A stretch of DNA of 64,000 nucleotides from Facklamia hominis CCUG 36813 (GTDB taxonomy: Bacteria; Bacillota; Bacilli; Lactobacillales; Aerococcaceae), in assembly GCF_000301035.1 (NCBI RefSeq), contig NZ_JH932292.1:1459646-1523645 (forward strand). Reading direction: 5' to 3'. Shown here piece by piece: positions 25,615-34,880 of the stretch. How positions within the stretch are numbered: the stretch's first letter is position 1; each line of letters opens with the position of its first letter. Below the pieces are notes generated by a model. It saw only the letters and a program-made list of their open reading frames with translations, was not told the origin of the DNA and did not search any database. Both the position numbers and the translations under genes were made by a program.

Positions 25615-26781
25615 ATGTATAAAAAAATCGCAATACTGGTTCTGATGCATGGACTCTTGTTGATTTACTGGGCTTATCTATTCCATCAGCAGGCTGGGCT
25701 GAATGAAGCTGTTTTTTTCAACCTGTTCTCCATGACCATTTTTGGAACCCTATATACGTATCTATATGGCTTTTTAGCTAAACGTCAAAGCTTGACGAGA
25801 ACGGATTATTTCTTTGTTGTTGCATCCTTTGTCTTAATTGGCTTGTCCTTGCAACTGCCTTTGTTGTATGCTTGCCTCGTCTTATTAACGAGTGTCGCCC
25901 TTACCAGCTATTATTTTCTACAACCCCTTGGCTCGGGAAAGTTCGTTTCGGTCTCGATTTTGCCCCTTTCTAGAAAGATGACGCAAGGCTTTACGCTTGC
26001 TTTCTTACTGGTCATGTTAATCTTGATCAATTTGTTAGGCTTGGAGCCAGTGATTGTTCATATCGTGATTCACTTGATCTTTCTGTCTTTTGAGCTTTGT
26101 TTAATGTTGTTTCTTAAGGAGAAAGACCAGACCTATGAGAAGATTTATCGAGCCTATTATTTATCGGACTATCTAACCCAAGACCGGGAATCCTTTGCAC
26201 GATGGATTCATGATGATCTGATCCAACCAATTTATGCGGTTAAGAATTTATTGTCCATGAAGGAACCGGATTATGCTTATGTAAAGCAAGTCTTAATCGA
26301 CCTTGAAAAAAAGGCACGGGACCAAATGACTTATTATCAAAATCACCTCTTTGATAATGAGGATTTAACTGAGAATTTGACGCAGGTTTTTCACTCGGTA
26401 CAAGCGCTCTATCCTCAAAGCAAATTGGTCTTTGACGATCAGATTCAGCCGGACTTAAATCGAGTCTTGGATCCAGCTAGCTTGCGTTTGCTGTGTATCC
26501 TCAGTAAGGAATTGCTTAATAATGTTTATAAGCATTCGACGGGGACTTATGTGTCTTATCGTGTCGCCTTGGAGGGGGCGGACGTGTTGTTGGAGGTCGA
26601 GAGTGATGGTGCCAGTGCTCAGGACTTAGCCTTGATTCAATCTTCGAAACGCGGTGTTCTATTGATGCGCTTGATCGTGGATACCCAAAGTGGCGACCTG
26701 GATTATCAATTAAATGGCGAGGTATTAACGGCACGTGTTCGTTTAAAAGGAGGCCATCATGAAACTATTATTGCTGGATGA
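25615..26781 (+). CDS. NarX/DesK-type membrane histidine kinase
   Basis: 388 residues. The first 180 form about five or six membrane helices. The HisKA_3-type dimerisation box is ARWIHDDLIQPIYAVKNLL (His near 200). The ATPase domain has the N-box ELLNNVYKHS, a weak DxGxG (VESDGAS) and KRGVLLMRLIVD. It partners the NarL-type regulator that overlaps its end. Sensor helices without an outer domain suggest sensing of membrane state, as in DesK/LiaS-like kinases. It probably controls the ABC exporter just upstream. Confidence 0.87.
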   Translation: MYKKIAILVLMHGLLLIYWAYLFHQQAGLNEAVFFNLFSMTIFGTLYTYLYGFLAKRQSLTRTDYFFVVASFVLIGLSLQLPLLYACLVLLTSVALTSYYFLQPLGSGKFVSVSILPLSRKMTQGFTLAFLLVMLILINLLGLEPVIVHIVIHLIFLSFELCLMLFLKEKDQTYEKIYRAYYLSDYLTQDRESFARWIHDDLIQPIYAVKNLLSMKEPDYAYVKQVLIDLEKKARDQMTYYQNHLFDNEDLTENLTQVFHSVQALYPQSKLVFDDQIQPDLNRVLDPASLRLLCILSKELLNNVYKHSTGTYVSYRVALEGADVLLEVESDGASAQDLALIQSSKRGVLLMRLIVDTQSGDLDYQLNGEVLTARVRLKGGHHETIIAG

Positions 26782-27355
26782 TCATCATTTATTTGGTCAA
26801 AGTCTTAAATGCTTGTTGGAGGATCAGGCAGTGGTTGACTTATGTGACTATGTGGATGGCCCTCAGGCTTTCCTTGACCAAGTAGGCCGTCAGAATTATG
26901 ATATTCTGCTAGTAGATATTAATCTTAAGGCGGACTTAACCGGCTTTGATCTAATTCGTCAATTAAGAGATCAATCCATTCAAACGCCGATTGTGATACT
27001 AACGGCTTATGACTTGACCAACTATCAGAGTTTGGCCTTTGATTTAGGGGTTCAGGCTTTTATTCATAAGTCGGTTGAAATTGGCGATTTAATGGATCGT
27101 TTGACCGAGGTTCAAGAAGGCCGAGTCTTGACCGCAAAGCCTTCGATGGTGGATCCTCTTACGCCAAGAGAGATTGAGATTCTGCAAAAATTAGTTCAAG
27201 GTCAAAGTAAAAAGGAGGCTGCCCTCGAGCTTTTTATTAGTGAACGGACCCTTTATAATCACTTAGCTTCCATCTACGCGAAGCTGGGGGTCAATAATTT
27301 GTTAGAAGCCTATAATCAGGCCATGGCCTTGGGTTATATTGAACCAAAATTATGA
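26759..27355 (+). CDS. NarL/LuxR-family response regulator
   Basis: 198 residues; ATG 26759 behind AGGAGG inside the kinase gene. The receiver has D7/D8, phospho-acceptor D53 (LLVDINL), T in VILTAYD and the lysine of AFIHKS. The LuxR helix-turn-helix lies at about 132-195 (DPLTPREIEILQKLVQGQSKKEAALELFISERTLYNHLASIYAKLGV). It pairs with the kinase at 25615. TGTCAA boxes at 22520-22594 or sequence near 23500 are possible targets. Confidence 0.92.
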   Translation: MKLLLLDDHHLFGQSLKCLLEDQAVVDLCDYVDGPQAFLDQVGRQNYDILLVDINLKADLTGFDLIRQLRDQSIQTPIVILTAYDLTNYQSLAFDLGVQAFIHKSVEIGDLMDRLTEVQEGRVLTAKPSMVDPLTPREIEILQKLVQGQSKKEAALELFISERTLYNHLASIYAKLGVNNLLEAYNQAMALGYIEPKL

Positions 27356-27379
27356 TGCTTAGATGAAGGAGGAAATAAT

Positions 27380-27601
27380 ATGAAAAATACAGGAATTTGT
27401 CCAAAGTGCAAAGGGCAGTCACTCATTTTTATTCCTGGGGCAGCGGGAGCTTATGGAGCCGGAAATAATATTATGACAGGTAAAACAATCCTATCTGCGG
27501 TTCCCGTTAATCGTTATGTCTGCCGGTCCTGTGGCTACTCGGAAGAATGGGTGGATCTAGAGAATCTGCCTAAATTAATCAAGCGTTATGCTAAGGACTA
27601 A
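27380..27601 (+). CDS. Small zinc-ribbon protein
   Basis: 73 residues after GAAGGAGG. Two knuckles, CPKCKG (residues 7-12) and CRSCGY (about 51-56), would bind one zinc ion. The segment between is glycine-rich with GAYGAGNNIMTG. Such proteins are common among membrane-stress genes in Firmicutes, but no function is known. It lies 24 bases after the response regulator and is probably in the same transcript. Confidence 0.8.
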   Translation: MKNTGICPKCKGQSLIFIPGAAGAYGAGNNIMTGKTILSAVPVNRYVCRSCGYSEEWVDLENLPKLIKRYAKD

Positions 27602-27625
27602 GGATTCAAGAAAGAGAGGGTTTAA

Positions 27626-27883
27626 ATGCGACTAATTTTTTCAAAAATTTGGCCATTGATGATCGTGGCGGTCTTGGTGGTTGTTTTGGTGGCTTATGTC
27701 CGCGATCAAGCAAGTCGAGCTACTTCAGGACGGAATAAGCGCGATGACTCGCTAGGAGCTGCGATCGGTATTTGTCTTTGCCTGGGAACAGGCTTAGGAA
27801 TTATCATTGATCAGCTTGCCATTGGGGCGGGGATTGGTTTATTTATGGGGGTTTTAATTGGGAGTTTCTATGACCGTGCATAA
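27626..27883 (+). CDS. Small membrane protein with two helices
   Basis: 85 residues after GAGAGGG. A first helix (about 8-24) is followed by a short charged loop, then a glycine-rich helical pair GAAIGICLCLGTGLGIIID and GIGLFMGVLIGSFY. This glycine-zipper-like ending is seen in small multispan membrane proteins. It is the last member of the apparent operon with the zinc ribbon. Function unknown. Confidence 0.75.
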   Translation: MRLIFSKIWPLMIVAVLVVVLVAYVRDQASRATSGRNKRDDSLGAAIGICLCLGTGLGIIIDQLAIGAGIGLFMGVLIGSFYDRA

Positions 27884-28073
27884 TTAGGAGCCGATAATCT
27901 GGAGAGAAGTAGCGATCGATTCTGCTTGCTGGTTCTCAAGTGATAAGGTTGATGAGAAATGAGCTTTTTTCTTGTGATAAATAAGCTTGCGTGTCATAAT
28001 GGCCCTTACAATCGTTTATGGCTTAGATAAGTTAGTTTCAGCCATAAAAATAAGTGAAAAGGAGTAACTTAGA

Positions 28074-28379
28074 ATGCATCAATTCAGTGAACAAGAAGAG
28101 GCTTTAATTCAAAAAGGCTTATCAACGGCTGAGATCAGTGATCAAGCGGCGGCAAAAAAGATATTAGACTTGGTTCCAGCAGAATGGATTAAGAAGATCC
28201 CTTGGATCGTTCGTAAGCACGCAACGACCAAGACGGTTGAACGAGTGGCTCAGCAGTACCCTGAGCTTTATGCGGTCGCCAAGCAAGAAGGAGATCTCCC
28301 TGACCAAGAGGCCCAAGCTTTAAAAAAGATCATGCAAGACATCTTCCAGGAAAAAATGGCTAAACATAAGATTCAATAA
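28074..28379 (+). CDS. Conserved-looking small cytoplasmic protein, unknown function
   Basis: 101 residues behind AAAAGGAG. It is alpha-helical and rich in charged residues, without membrane segments: EQEEALIQKGLSTAEISDQAAAKKILDLVP, then RKHATTKTVERVAQQYPELYAVAKQEGDLP. The segment RKHATTKTVERVA might form a helix-turn-helix-like pair, but this is not convincing. It stands alone between a 190-bp leader and a strong terminator. No family recognised. Confidence 0.75.
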   Translation: MHQFSEQEEALIQKGLSTAEISDQAAAKKILDLVPAEWIKKIPWIVRKHATTKTVERVAQQYPELYAVAKQEGDLPDQEAQALKKIMQDIFQEKMAKHKIQ

Positions 28380-28384
28380 TCAAG

Positions 28385-28436
28385 AAAGCTTTACTCAGGG
28401 AATCCGAGGGGATTTCTGGAGTAAGGCTTTTTTATT
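28385..28436 (+). terminator. Terminator of the 101-residue gene
   Basis: A long imperfect hairpin, AAGCTTTACTC..GGGAATCC pairing with GGATTTC..GAGTAAGGCTT, followed by a run of T. Confidence 0.85.
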
Positions 28437-28470
28437 GAGAGGAAGATTTGTTCAAAATATTGTTAGCTAG

Positions 28471-28498
28471 TTGACAATTCGATCCGTCCGTGTATAAT
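28471..28498 (+). promoter_or_regulatory. Consensus promoter of the MarR/ABC operon
   Basis: TTGACA (28471-28476), a 16-bp spacer and TATAAT (28493-28498). The ribosome site AGGAGG follows 11 bases on, leaving a very short leader. A MarR dimer bound between promoter and start would block it. Confidence 0.9.
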
Positions 28499-28519
28499 CT
28501 TTTAAATCAGGAGGTTCTT

Positions 28520-28984
28520 ATGAAAGAAGAGGTATTGAATAGTATTAAAGATTTACATGTGGCTTGGATTCGTAGGATGGCACAGTTGAAGTCACAGACG
28601 GCTTGTCATACTCAGCCTAAGGCACCCAATCCCACACAAATAAAAATATTTTCCTATTTAATGGATCATCGGGATCAGCCGGTTCTGCAGCGGGATTTAG
28701 AAAAAGCCTTAAATTTAAGGCGGGCCACGATTTCAGCGGTTTTGAAGAAGATGGAAGCGAATGGTTATATTGAGCGTCAAGTCGCTGACCGGGATGCACG
28801 GTCCAAGCAGGTTCGTCTAACGGACTTAGCACTTGATCGTTATCAAACGGGGTTAGATCACGTACGTGATCTTGAATTACAGATGGTTCAAGGGATTAAC
28901 GAGGAAGACTTGGCTGTTTTTATACGGGTCATGAAGCAAATGGTGGCGAATATTGAAGTTATGGAGGAGGGTGAACATGATTAA
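28520..28984 (+). CDS. MarR-family regulator of an ABC exporter
   Basis: About 154 residues from ATG 28520 (MKEEVLNSIKDLH); the in-frame codon at 28490 would overlap the -10 box and is not used. The winged helix spans about 45-115: QPVLQRDLEKALNLRRATISAVLKKMEANGYIERQVADRDARSKQVRLT, a textbook MarR pattern with the DxRxKxVxLT wing. It overlaps the first exporter gene by eight bases. It likely represses the operon and releases it on binding a drug or metabolite. Confidence 0.93.
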   Translation: MKEEVLNSIKDLHVAWIRRMAQLKSQTACHTQPKAPNPTQIKIFSYLMDHRDQPVLQRDLEKALNLRRATISAVLKKMEANGYIERQVADRDARSKQVRLTDLALDRYQTGLDHVRDLELQMVQGINEEDLAVFIRVMKQMVANIEVMEEGEHD

Positions 28985-30737
28985 ATGGGTGAAACAATGG
29001 ACGATGAGGGACTATATCGATAGCGTGATTGCGATTGCTTTAATCGTCTTACAAGTTTATTTGGACTTAAAGATGCCAGACTATATGTCGCAAATTACCG
29101 TTTTGGTACAAAGTGAAGGCAGTCAATTAAGCCAGATCGTTGAGAATGGTGCTTGGATGCTGGCCTGTGCCCTGGGATCGATGTTGAGTGCCATGGTGAC
29201 TGGCTATGTGGTATCCTTAGTCTCTGCTCGTTTTGCGAGAGAGACGGGGCGGCAGCTTTTTGATCAAGTGACCCGCTTTTCCCAAGAGGAGTTGCATCGC
29301 TTCTCAACGGCGAGTCTCATTACTAGAAATACCAATGATATCACCCAGGTTCAACAATTCTTGGCCATGGGTTTTCAGATGTTGGTAAAAGCACCAATTA
29401 CGGCAGTTTGGGCAGTTCAAAAAATTCTTAATAAGAGCTGGCAATGGTCGGCAGCTACTGGGATCGCGGTCTTAGTCTTATTGACAGGAGTATCCCTTAT
29501 TATGTGGGTGGTTGTTCCCCGCTTTAAGTTGATTCAAGAAGCGATTGACCAGTTGAACCGTTTGATGCGGGAACATTTAACCGGTATGCGGGTCATTCGA
29601 GCCTTTAATGCGGAAGCTTATCAGGAAGCCAAGTTTGACCAAGTGAATGACGAATTGACTAAGCTTCAAACCTTCAACCAAAAGATGTTTGCCTTTATGT
29701 CGCCCATGATGTATTTGGTCATGAATGGCTTGGCTTTAATTATTTATTGGATGGGGGCGCATTTGATCGATCAAGCAGCGATGGTGGATAAGATCTCGCT
29801 CTTTGGAAATATGATTGTCTTTTCTTCCTATGCCATGCAGGTAATTATGTCCTTCTTAATGTTGGCCTTTATCTTTATGATGGTGCCACGGGCTCAGGTA
29901 TCGATGAATCGGATCAACGAGGTTCTAGAGATGCCTATCAAAATCAAGGACGGATCTCAGACAACTGGTTTACCAGGGCAAGCTGGAAAGGTAGAGTTCA
30001 AGCAGGTGTCCTTTGCTTATCCAGATGCCAAGGAACCGGTCTTAGAGGATATTTCCTTTACGGCCCTACCAGGGCAAACGGTGGCCTTTATTGGGGCTAC
30101 AGGGTCTGGTAAGTCGACCTTGATTCATTTGATCCCCCGCTTTTATGATGTGACCAGTGGGAGTGTCTTGGTGGACGGGGTCGACGTGCGGGATTATCGC
30201 TTGGAAGACTTGTATCACAAGCTGGGCTATGTCCCTCAAAAGACGGTTCTCTTTAATGACCGGATTGATGCCAATATCCGCTTTGGTCAAAGCCAGAAGC
30301 CAATTGATGATGACCAGGTGAAGCGGGCTTTAAGCATAGCTCAAGCCAGTGACTTTGTGGCAGCCATGGATGATCAAGAAGCCAGTGTCTTATCCCAGGG
30401 AGCCAACAATATCTCTGGGGGACAAAAGCAGCGGCTCTCGATTGCTCGGGCGATTGCCAAGGATCCTGAGATCTTTATCTTCGATGATTCCTTCTCGGCC
30501 TTGGACTATAAGACCGATGCAAACTTACGTAAGGAGTTGGAAGAAGCAACCGGCGACTCAACTAAGTTAATTGTTGCCCAACGGATTGGAACTATCATGC
30601 ATGCAGACTTAATTATCGTACTCGATCAAGGTAAGATCGTGGGTCAGGGCAAACACCAAGAATTATTGCAGACCTGTCCTGTCTACCGCGAAATCGCCTT
30701 ATCGCAATTGAGTGAGGAGGAATTGAATCATGGCTAG
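28977..30737 (+). CDS. Heterodimeric ABC exporter, degenerate-site subunit
   Basis: About 586 residues from ATG 28977 behind GGAGGGTG. Six membrane helices (about 10-310) with the exporter coupling region are followed by an ATPase domain: Walker A GATGSGKST, signature ISGGQKQR, Walker B IFIFDDSFSALD. The residue after the Walker B aspartate is Asp rather than the catalytic Glu. This marks the non-hydrolysing site of heterodimeric exporters such as LmrC/LmrD or EfrC/EfrD. Partner: the overlapping gene at 30730. Likely a multidrug or lipid-linked exporter under MarR control. Confidence 0.92.
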   Translation: MIKWVKQWTMRDYIDSVIAIALIVLQVYLDLKMPDYMSQITVLVQSEGSQLSQIVENGAWMLACALGSMLSAMVTGYVVSLVSARFARETGRQLFDQVTRFSQEELHRFSTASLITRNTNDITQVQQFLAMGFQMLVKAPITAVWAVQKILNKSWQWSAATGIAVLVLLTGVSLIMWVVVPRFKLIQEAIDQLNRLMREHLTGMRVIRAFNAEAYQEAKFDQVNDELTKLQTFNQKMFAFMSPMMYLVMNGLALIIYWMGAHLIDQAAMVDKISLFGNMIVFSSYAMQVIMSFLMLAFIFMMVPRAQVSMNRINEVLEMPIKIKDGSQTTGLPGQAGKVEFKQVSFAYPDAKEPVLEDISFTALPGQTVAFIGATGSGKSTLIHLIPRFYDVTSGSVLVDGVDVRDYRLEDLYHKLGYVPQKTVLFNDRIDANIRFGQSQKPIDDDQVKRALSIAQASDFVAAMDDQEASVLSQGANNISGGQKQRLSIARAIAKDPEIFIFDDSFSALDYKTDANLRKELEEATGDSTKLIVAQRIGTIMHADLIIVLDQGKIVGQGKHQELLQTCPVYREIALSQLSEEELNHG

Positions 30738-32757
30738 ACCTGGAAGCATGGGCAAGGTCACTGAAAAACCCAAGAATCTGGGTGCTTCAATGAAGCGCCT
30801 CTTGAGCGCCTTACGCCCTTATCGAATTGGAATTATCGTGAGTCTATTGCTGGCGATCGGGGGATCGGTCTTGTCAATTATCACCCCCAATCGTCTGTCG
30901 GACTTGGTGGATGAGATCACCCAAGGAATGACGCCTAAAATGGAAAAAATGGCACCGCTCGAAGCAGCCTTACAAAAAGGATTTGCCAGCAACCAATGGC
31001 AACCCATCACCTTGGATGGGGTGACGATCTCCGTTGAAGATCAACAGTCTCTGGCCAAGCAGTTGCAAGCGGAAGCTAGCTCTAATCAAGGGGCTGATCC
31101 AGAAGCGGATCAACAAGCCAAGTTGGATCAATTGAAGAACTTACCCGCATCCGTCCAAGAACTGCTTGAACCGGAGATGCCTTTAGCCAAGATTAAGAAG
31201 ATGGCACTGACAGTAGCAGCCCTCTATCTAATGAGTGCTTTGATGACTTTCGGTCAATCGATCCTGATGACGGAAGTGGCTAATCGTTTTGCTAAGAGCT
31301 TACGAACAGCCTTAGCCCACAAAATGAATCAGCTTCCTTTAAGCTTTTTTGATCAGAATACCATCGGGGATATTCTATCCCGGGTGACCAATGATATTGA
31401 TACGATCGCCCAGTCCATGAATCAATCCATGGCTAGTCTGGTATCAGCGGTCGTCTTATTATTAGGAACGACGGGAATGATGATCTATACTAACTGGCAG
31501 ATGGCCTTGACAGCTATTGGTTCGAGTTTATTAGGCTTTGCTCTGATGTTTGCGATTTTATCAAAGAGTCAGAAGTACTTTGCCATGCGACAAAAGTCCT
31601 TAGGGGTCTTGAATGGACAGATTGAGGAAGTTTATTCTGGCTTAGATATTGTCAAGGTCTATAATGCTAAGCCGGCGGTTCAGACCAAGTTCGACCAAGC
31701 CAATGAAGAAGTCTACCAAGCGAATCAGATGAGCCAGTTTTTATCCGGTTTGATGATGCCCTTGATGTTCTTTGTGGGGAACTTAGGCTATGTTGCGGTC
31801 TGTATTGTGGGAGCGATTTTGACCATTAGAGGAGAGACGAGCTTTGGAGTGATCGTCGCCTTTATGGCTTACATTCGACTCTTTACTTCTCCTTTATCTC
31901 AGATTGGTCAGGCCATGACGGCTATTCAATCGACCGGGGCGAGTGCTGACCGGGTCTTTGAGATTATGGATGCAGCGAATATGGACGATGAGTCTCATCT
32001 TCAGGCCTACTTGGATCCGCAAAAGGCCCAAGGCCGCGTGTCCTTTAGGGATGTCAGCTTTACTTATGAAGGCAATCAAAAGCCAACCTTAGAACACTTT
32101 ACTGCTGAGATTCAAGCGGGTCAAAAAGTGGCAATTGTAGGTCCGACAGGTGCTGGCAAGACGACCTTGGTTAACTTATTGATGAAGTTCTATCCAATTA
32201 GCCAAGGGGATATTGTGATTGATGACCATTCCATTAAAGACCTGAGTCGGGAGAATGTGCATGATCTCTTTACGATGGTCTTGCAAGATACCTGGTTGTT
32301 CAAGGGGACCGTCCGTGAGAATATTGCCTATAACCGAACGGATGTGTCCGAGGAAGAGTTGAATGACGTCTTGAAGGTGGTGGGCTTAGATCACTTCGTT
32401 AAGACCCTACCTCAAGGCTTAGATTCAACCTTGGAAGAAAGTGAGTCAGTCTCTCAAGGTCAACGGCAACTCCTAACGATTGCTAGAGCCATGGTGGACG
32501 ATAAGGCCTTTTTGATTTTGGATGAAGCGACGTCTAATGTGGACACTCGCAGTGAAGCCCTCGTACAAAAAGCCATGGATGCACTCACCCAAGGGCGAAC
32601 TTCCTTTATTATTGCCCACCGGCTATCCACGATTAAAAATGCCGACTTGATCTTGGTGATGAAGGATGGCAATATTATTGAGCAGGGTCAACACGACCAA
32701 CTTATTCAAGCCCAGGGCTTTTATGCCGATCTCTATCAATCACAATTTAGTCAATAA
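30730..32757 (+). CDS. Heterodimeric ABC exporter, catalytic subunit with enlarged first loop
   Basis: 675 residues, ATG overlapping the partner gene. The membrane domain holds an unusually long stretch between helices 1 and 2 (about residues 58-155), hydrophilic and Gln/Glu-rich, predicted outside. The ATPase domain has Walker A GPTGAGKTT, the altered signature VSQGQRQL and the canonical Walker B LILDEATSNVD. The catalytic Glu here with Asp in the partner gives the asymmetric ATP site arrangement. It resembles YheH/EfrD-type subunits. Substrate unknown. Confidence 0.92.
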   Translation: MARPGSMGKVTEKPKNLGASMKRLLSALRPYRIGIIVSLLLAIGGSVLSIITPNRLSDLVDEITQGMTPKMEKMAPLEAALQKGFASNQWQPITLDGVTISVEDQQSLAKQLQAEASSNQGADPEADQQAKLDQLKNLPASVQELLEPEMPLAKIKKMALTVAALYLMSALMTFGQSILMTEVANRFAKSLRTALAHKMNQLPLSFFDQNTIGDILSRVTNDIDTIAQSMNQSMASLVSAVVLLLGTTGMMIYTNWQMALTAIGSSLLGFALMFAILSKSQKYFAMRQKSLGVLNGQIEEVYSGLDIVKVYNAKPAVQTKFDQANEEVYQANQMSQFLSGLMMPLMFFVGNLGYVAVCIVGAILTIRGETSFGVIVAFMAYIRLFTSPLSQIGQAMTAIQSTGASADRVFEIMDAANMDDESHLQAYLDPQKAQGRVSFRDVSFTYEGNQKPTLEHFTAEIQAGQKVAIVGPTGAGKTTLVNLLMKFYPISQGDIVIDDHSIKDLSRENVHDLFTMVLQDTWLFKGTVRENIAYNRTDVSEEELNDVLKVVGLDHFVKTLPQGLDSTLEESESVSQGQRQLLTIARAMVDDKAFLILDEATSNVDTRSEALVQKAMDALTQGRTSFIIAHRLSTIKNADLILVMKDGNIIEQGQHDQLIQAQGFYADLYQSQFSQ

Positions 32758-32797
32758 TCAAGGACTTAGTCAAAAAGAATTTCTCATAAATAATCTT

Positions 32798-32827
32798 CCA
32801 GGCTTGATTTTCAAGCCTGGTTTTTTG
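32798..32827 (+). terminator. Terminator of the MarR/ABC operon
   Basis: CCAGGCTTGA (32798-32807) pairs with TCAAGCCTGG (32811-32820), followed by six T. Confidence 0.93.
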
Positions 32828-32945
32828 GTAGAAAGGATCAATTTTAAGTAATTTTCAAGTTGAGACTGGGTCACAGTTGCTGACTTATTTGCTATAATGA
32901 GGAATATTATCCGAAGAATGGATTAAGGAATAAAGGAGGCCTTTT

Positions 32946-34103
32946 ATGCAGGAAAGATCAGGTAAGTTAAAAAAAGATATTGGCCTAGAAAATTATGTGG
33001 CACTCTTCGTTTTCTTTGCCTTTTTTATAGCCATTGGGCGTAAAATGGGTGGTGTTAATATGATTAAGACCATGATGAATACCGGTTATGATCTCTTAAT
33101 GAATGTGTGTTTTTATTTAATGGCGATTGCCGTCTTGGCGGGCGCAGTAGCGGGTATTTTCTCAGAATTTGGGATTATTGCCTTGGTTAATCGCATTTTA
33201 TCCAGAGTGATGAAGCCGATTTATGATTTGCCGGGGGCGTCTTCTTTGGGAATCTTGAATTGTTATTTGTCGGACAATCCAGCGATTTTAACGCTGACCC
33301 ATGACGATAATTTTAGGCGCTATTTCAAAAAATACCAGATGCCAGCGCTCACTAATCTTGGGACGTCTTTTGGGATGGGCTTGATTACGACGACGAGTAT
33401 GATGGGCTTAGATATTCCAGGTGCGATCACAAGTGCCTTGATTGGGAATGTCGGGGCCATTATTGGCAGTATTGTTTCCGTGAGGTTAATGATCCATGCC
33501 TGTAAAAAGATCTATGGGACTCAAGATCGGGTGGAGATTTATTCCAAGGATCTGATTCCAGAAGACCAACGGATTATTCGTGAGGGTAGTGTGGGATCGC
33601 GCTTCATCCAGTCCTTGCTAGATGGCGGGAAGGTTGGGATTGATATGGGGGTAGCCATCATTCCAGGGGTGGTGATTATCTGTACGATGGTCATTATACT
33701 TACTAAGGGACCTTCAGCTGCAGGAATCTATACAGGCTCTGCCAATGAGGGGGTAGCCTTTCTACCTTGGTTGGGCGATCGTTTGCAATTTATTATCAAT
33801 CCGCTATTTGGCTTTAGCGCGCCTGAGGCGATTGCGGTTCCGATCACGGCCTTGGGGTCTACGGGTGCGGCGATTGGGACGGTGACTAAGATGGCAGCGG
33901 CAGGGCGGGCCAATGCCAATGATATTGCGGTCTTTACAGCCATCTGTATGTGTTGGAGTGGTTATATTTCTACGCATATTGCCATGATGGATGCCTTGGG
34001 AACCAAGGAAGTGACCGGTAAAGCCATCGCTAGCCATACCATTGGAGGAATTGTAGCAGGCATTGCAGCCCATTGGATTTATTTACTGGTGACAGCCCTC
34101 TAG
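32946..34103 (+). CDS. Nucleoside-recognition (Gate) domain membrane protein
   Basis: 385 residues behind AAAGGAGG; -10 TATAAT near 32893. About ten membrane helices. GASSLGILNCYLSDNPAILTLTHDD and TTTSMMGLDIPGA are typical of the Gate/nucleoside-recognition proteins related to the spore-maturation SpmA/B and CD0519-like families. Members are thought to move nucleosides or other small solutes, but biochemical proof is scarce. Monocistronic. Confidence 0.8.
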   Translation: MQERSGKLKKDIGLENYVALFVFFAFFIAIGRKMGGVNMIKTMMNTGYDLLMNVCFYLMAIAVLAGAVAGIFSEFGIIALVNRILSRVMKPIYDLPGASSLGILNCYLSDNPAILTLTHDDNFRRYFKKYQMPALTNLGTSFGMGLITTTSMMGLDIPGAITSALIGNVGAIIGSIVSVRLMIHACKKIYGTQDRVEIYSKDLIPEDQRIIREGSVGSRFIQSLLDGGKVGIDMGVAIIPGVVIICTMVIILTKGPSAAGIYTGSANEGVAFLPWLGDRLQFIINPLFGFSAPEAIAVPITALGSTGAAIGTVTKMAAAGRANANDIAVFTAICMCWSGYISTHIAMMDALGTKEVTGKAIASHTIGGIVAGIAAHWIYLLVTAL

Positions 34104-34119
34104 TAGAAAGATCAAATTC

Positions 34120-34147
34120 TTTGACTGTCCAAGCGATTGTTTTATAC
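34120..34147 (+). promoter_or_regulatory. Promoter of msrA
   Basis: TTGACT (34120-34125), a 16-bp spacer and TATACT (34142-34147), followed by AGGAGGG before ATG 34178. Confidence 0.75.
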
Positions 34148-34177
34148 TAAGATTAATGGATTGTAGGAGGGATTTGG

Positions 34178-34693
34178 ATGGAAGAAATTAAGACGATTTA
34201 TTTTGCAGGAGGTTGCTTCTGGGGAACCGAGCGAGCCTTTCAGCTCTTAGAAGGGGTAGTTGATACACAAGTGGGCTATATTAATGGTCAGACAGAGAAT
34301 CCGACCTATCGTCAAGTCTGCACGGATACCACCGGCTTTAAAGAAGCGGTTAAGATCAGCTATGATCCGGCAGTACTGCCATTAGAACGCTTGTTACAGG
34401 CCTTTTTCTTATGCATTGAACCTGAAAAGAAGAATCAACAAGGTAATGACCGTGGCTCTCAATATCAAACGGGAGTTTATTACATTGATGAAGCCAGCCA
34501 GGCTATTTGCCAGGATTACTTTGATAAGGAAAGGACGAAACACGCCGCTTTTTATACTGAATTAGCCCCCATGGTCAATTATTATCCGGCGGAAGACTAT
34601 CATCAGGATTATTTGATCACCCATCCGAATGGTTACTGCCATATTTCTAGCCAGGAATTTGACCAGGTCAAGGCCTTGAATCCTAAAAAATAA
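34178..34693 (+). CDS. msrA: Peptide methionine-(S)-S-oxide reductase
   Basis: 171 residues. The active-site motif GGCFWG (Cys13) opens the protein, followed by VDTQVGYINGQTENPTYRQVCT and YDPA, as in all MsrA enzymes. GSQYQTGVYY and YHQDYL complete the fold. It reduces the S epimer of oxidised methionine in proteins, with electrons from thioredoxin. There is no MsrB fusion or neighbour here. It has its own promoter and terminator. Confidence 0.97.
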   Translation: MEEIKTIYFAGGCFWGTERAFQLLEGVVDTQVGYINGQTENPTYRQVCTDTTGFKEAVKISYDPAVLPLERLLQAFFLCIEPEKKNQQGNDRGSQYQTGVYYIDEASQAICQDYFDKERTKHAAFYTELAPMVNYYPAEDYHQDYLITHPNGYCHISSQEFDQVKALNPKK

Positions 34694-34709
34694 AGAATGC
34701 TAAGCGATT

Positions 34710-34744
34710 ATCCAGATCCCTTTTTAGGCGGTCTGGATTTTTTG
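34710..34744 (+). terminator. Terminator of msrA
   Basis: ATCCAGA (34710-34716) pairs with TCTGGAT (34732-34738), followed by six T. Confidence 0.9.
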
Positions 34745-34880
34745 TTGGCCTTGATGGACGCTTGGATTTTGCTGAGTTAGTGAAATAGAATCGAGAAATT
34801 AAGGCTTAAAGATCTTAGAAATTGTGTCTTGCTTGAGTCTTTATTTTCTATATAATAAAAAGAAAAAAGGAGTGAGACTT

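Noticed and set aside
34824..34880. Extended N-terminus of the YoaK-like protein
   Set aside because: That segment includes a TATAAT box and the AAAAAGGAG ribosome site, so it is leader rather than coding.
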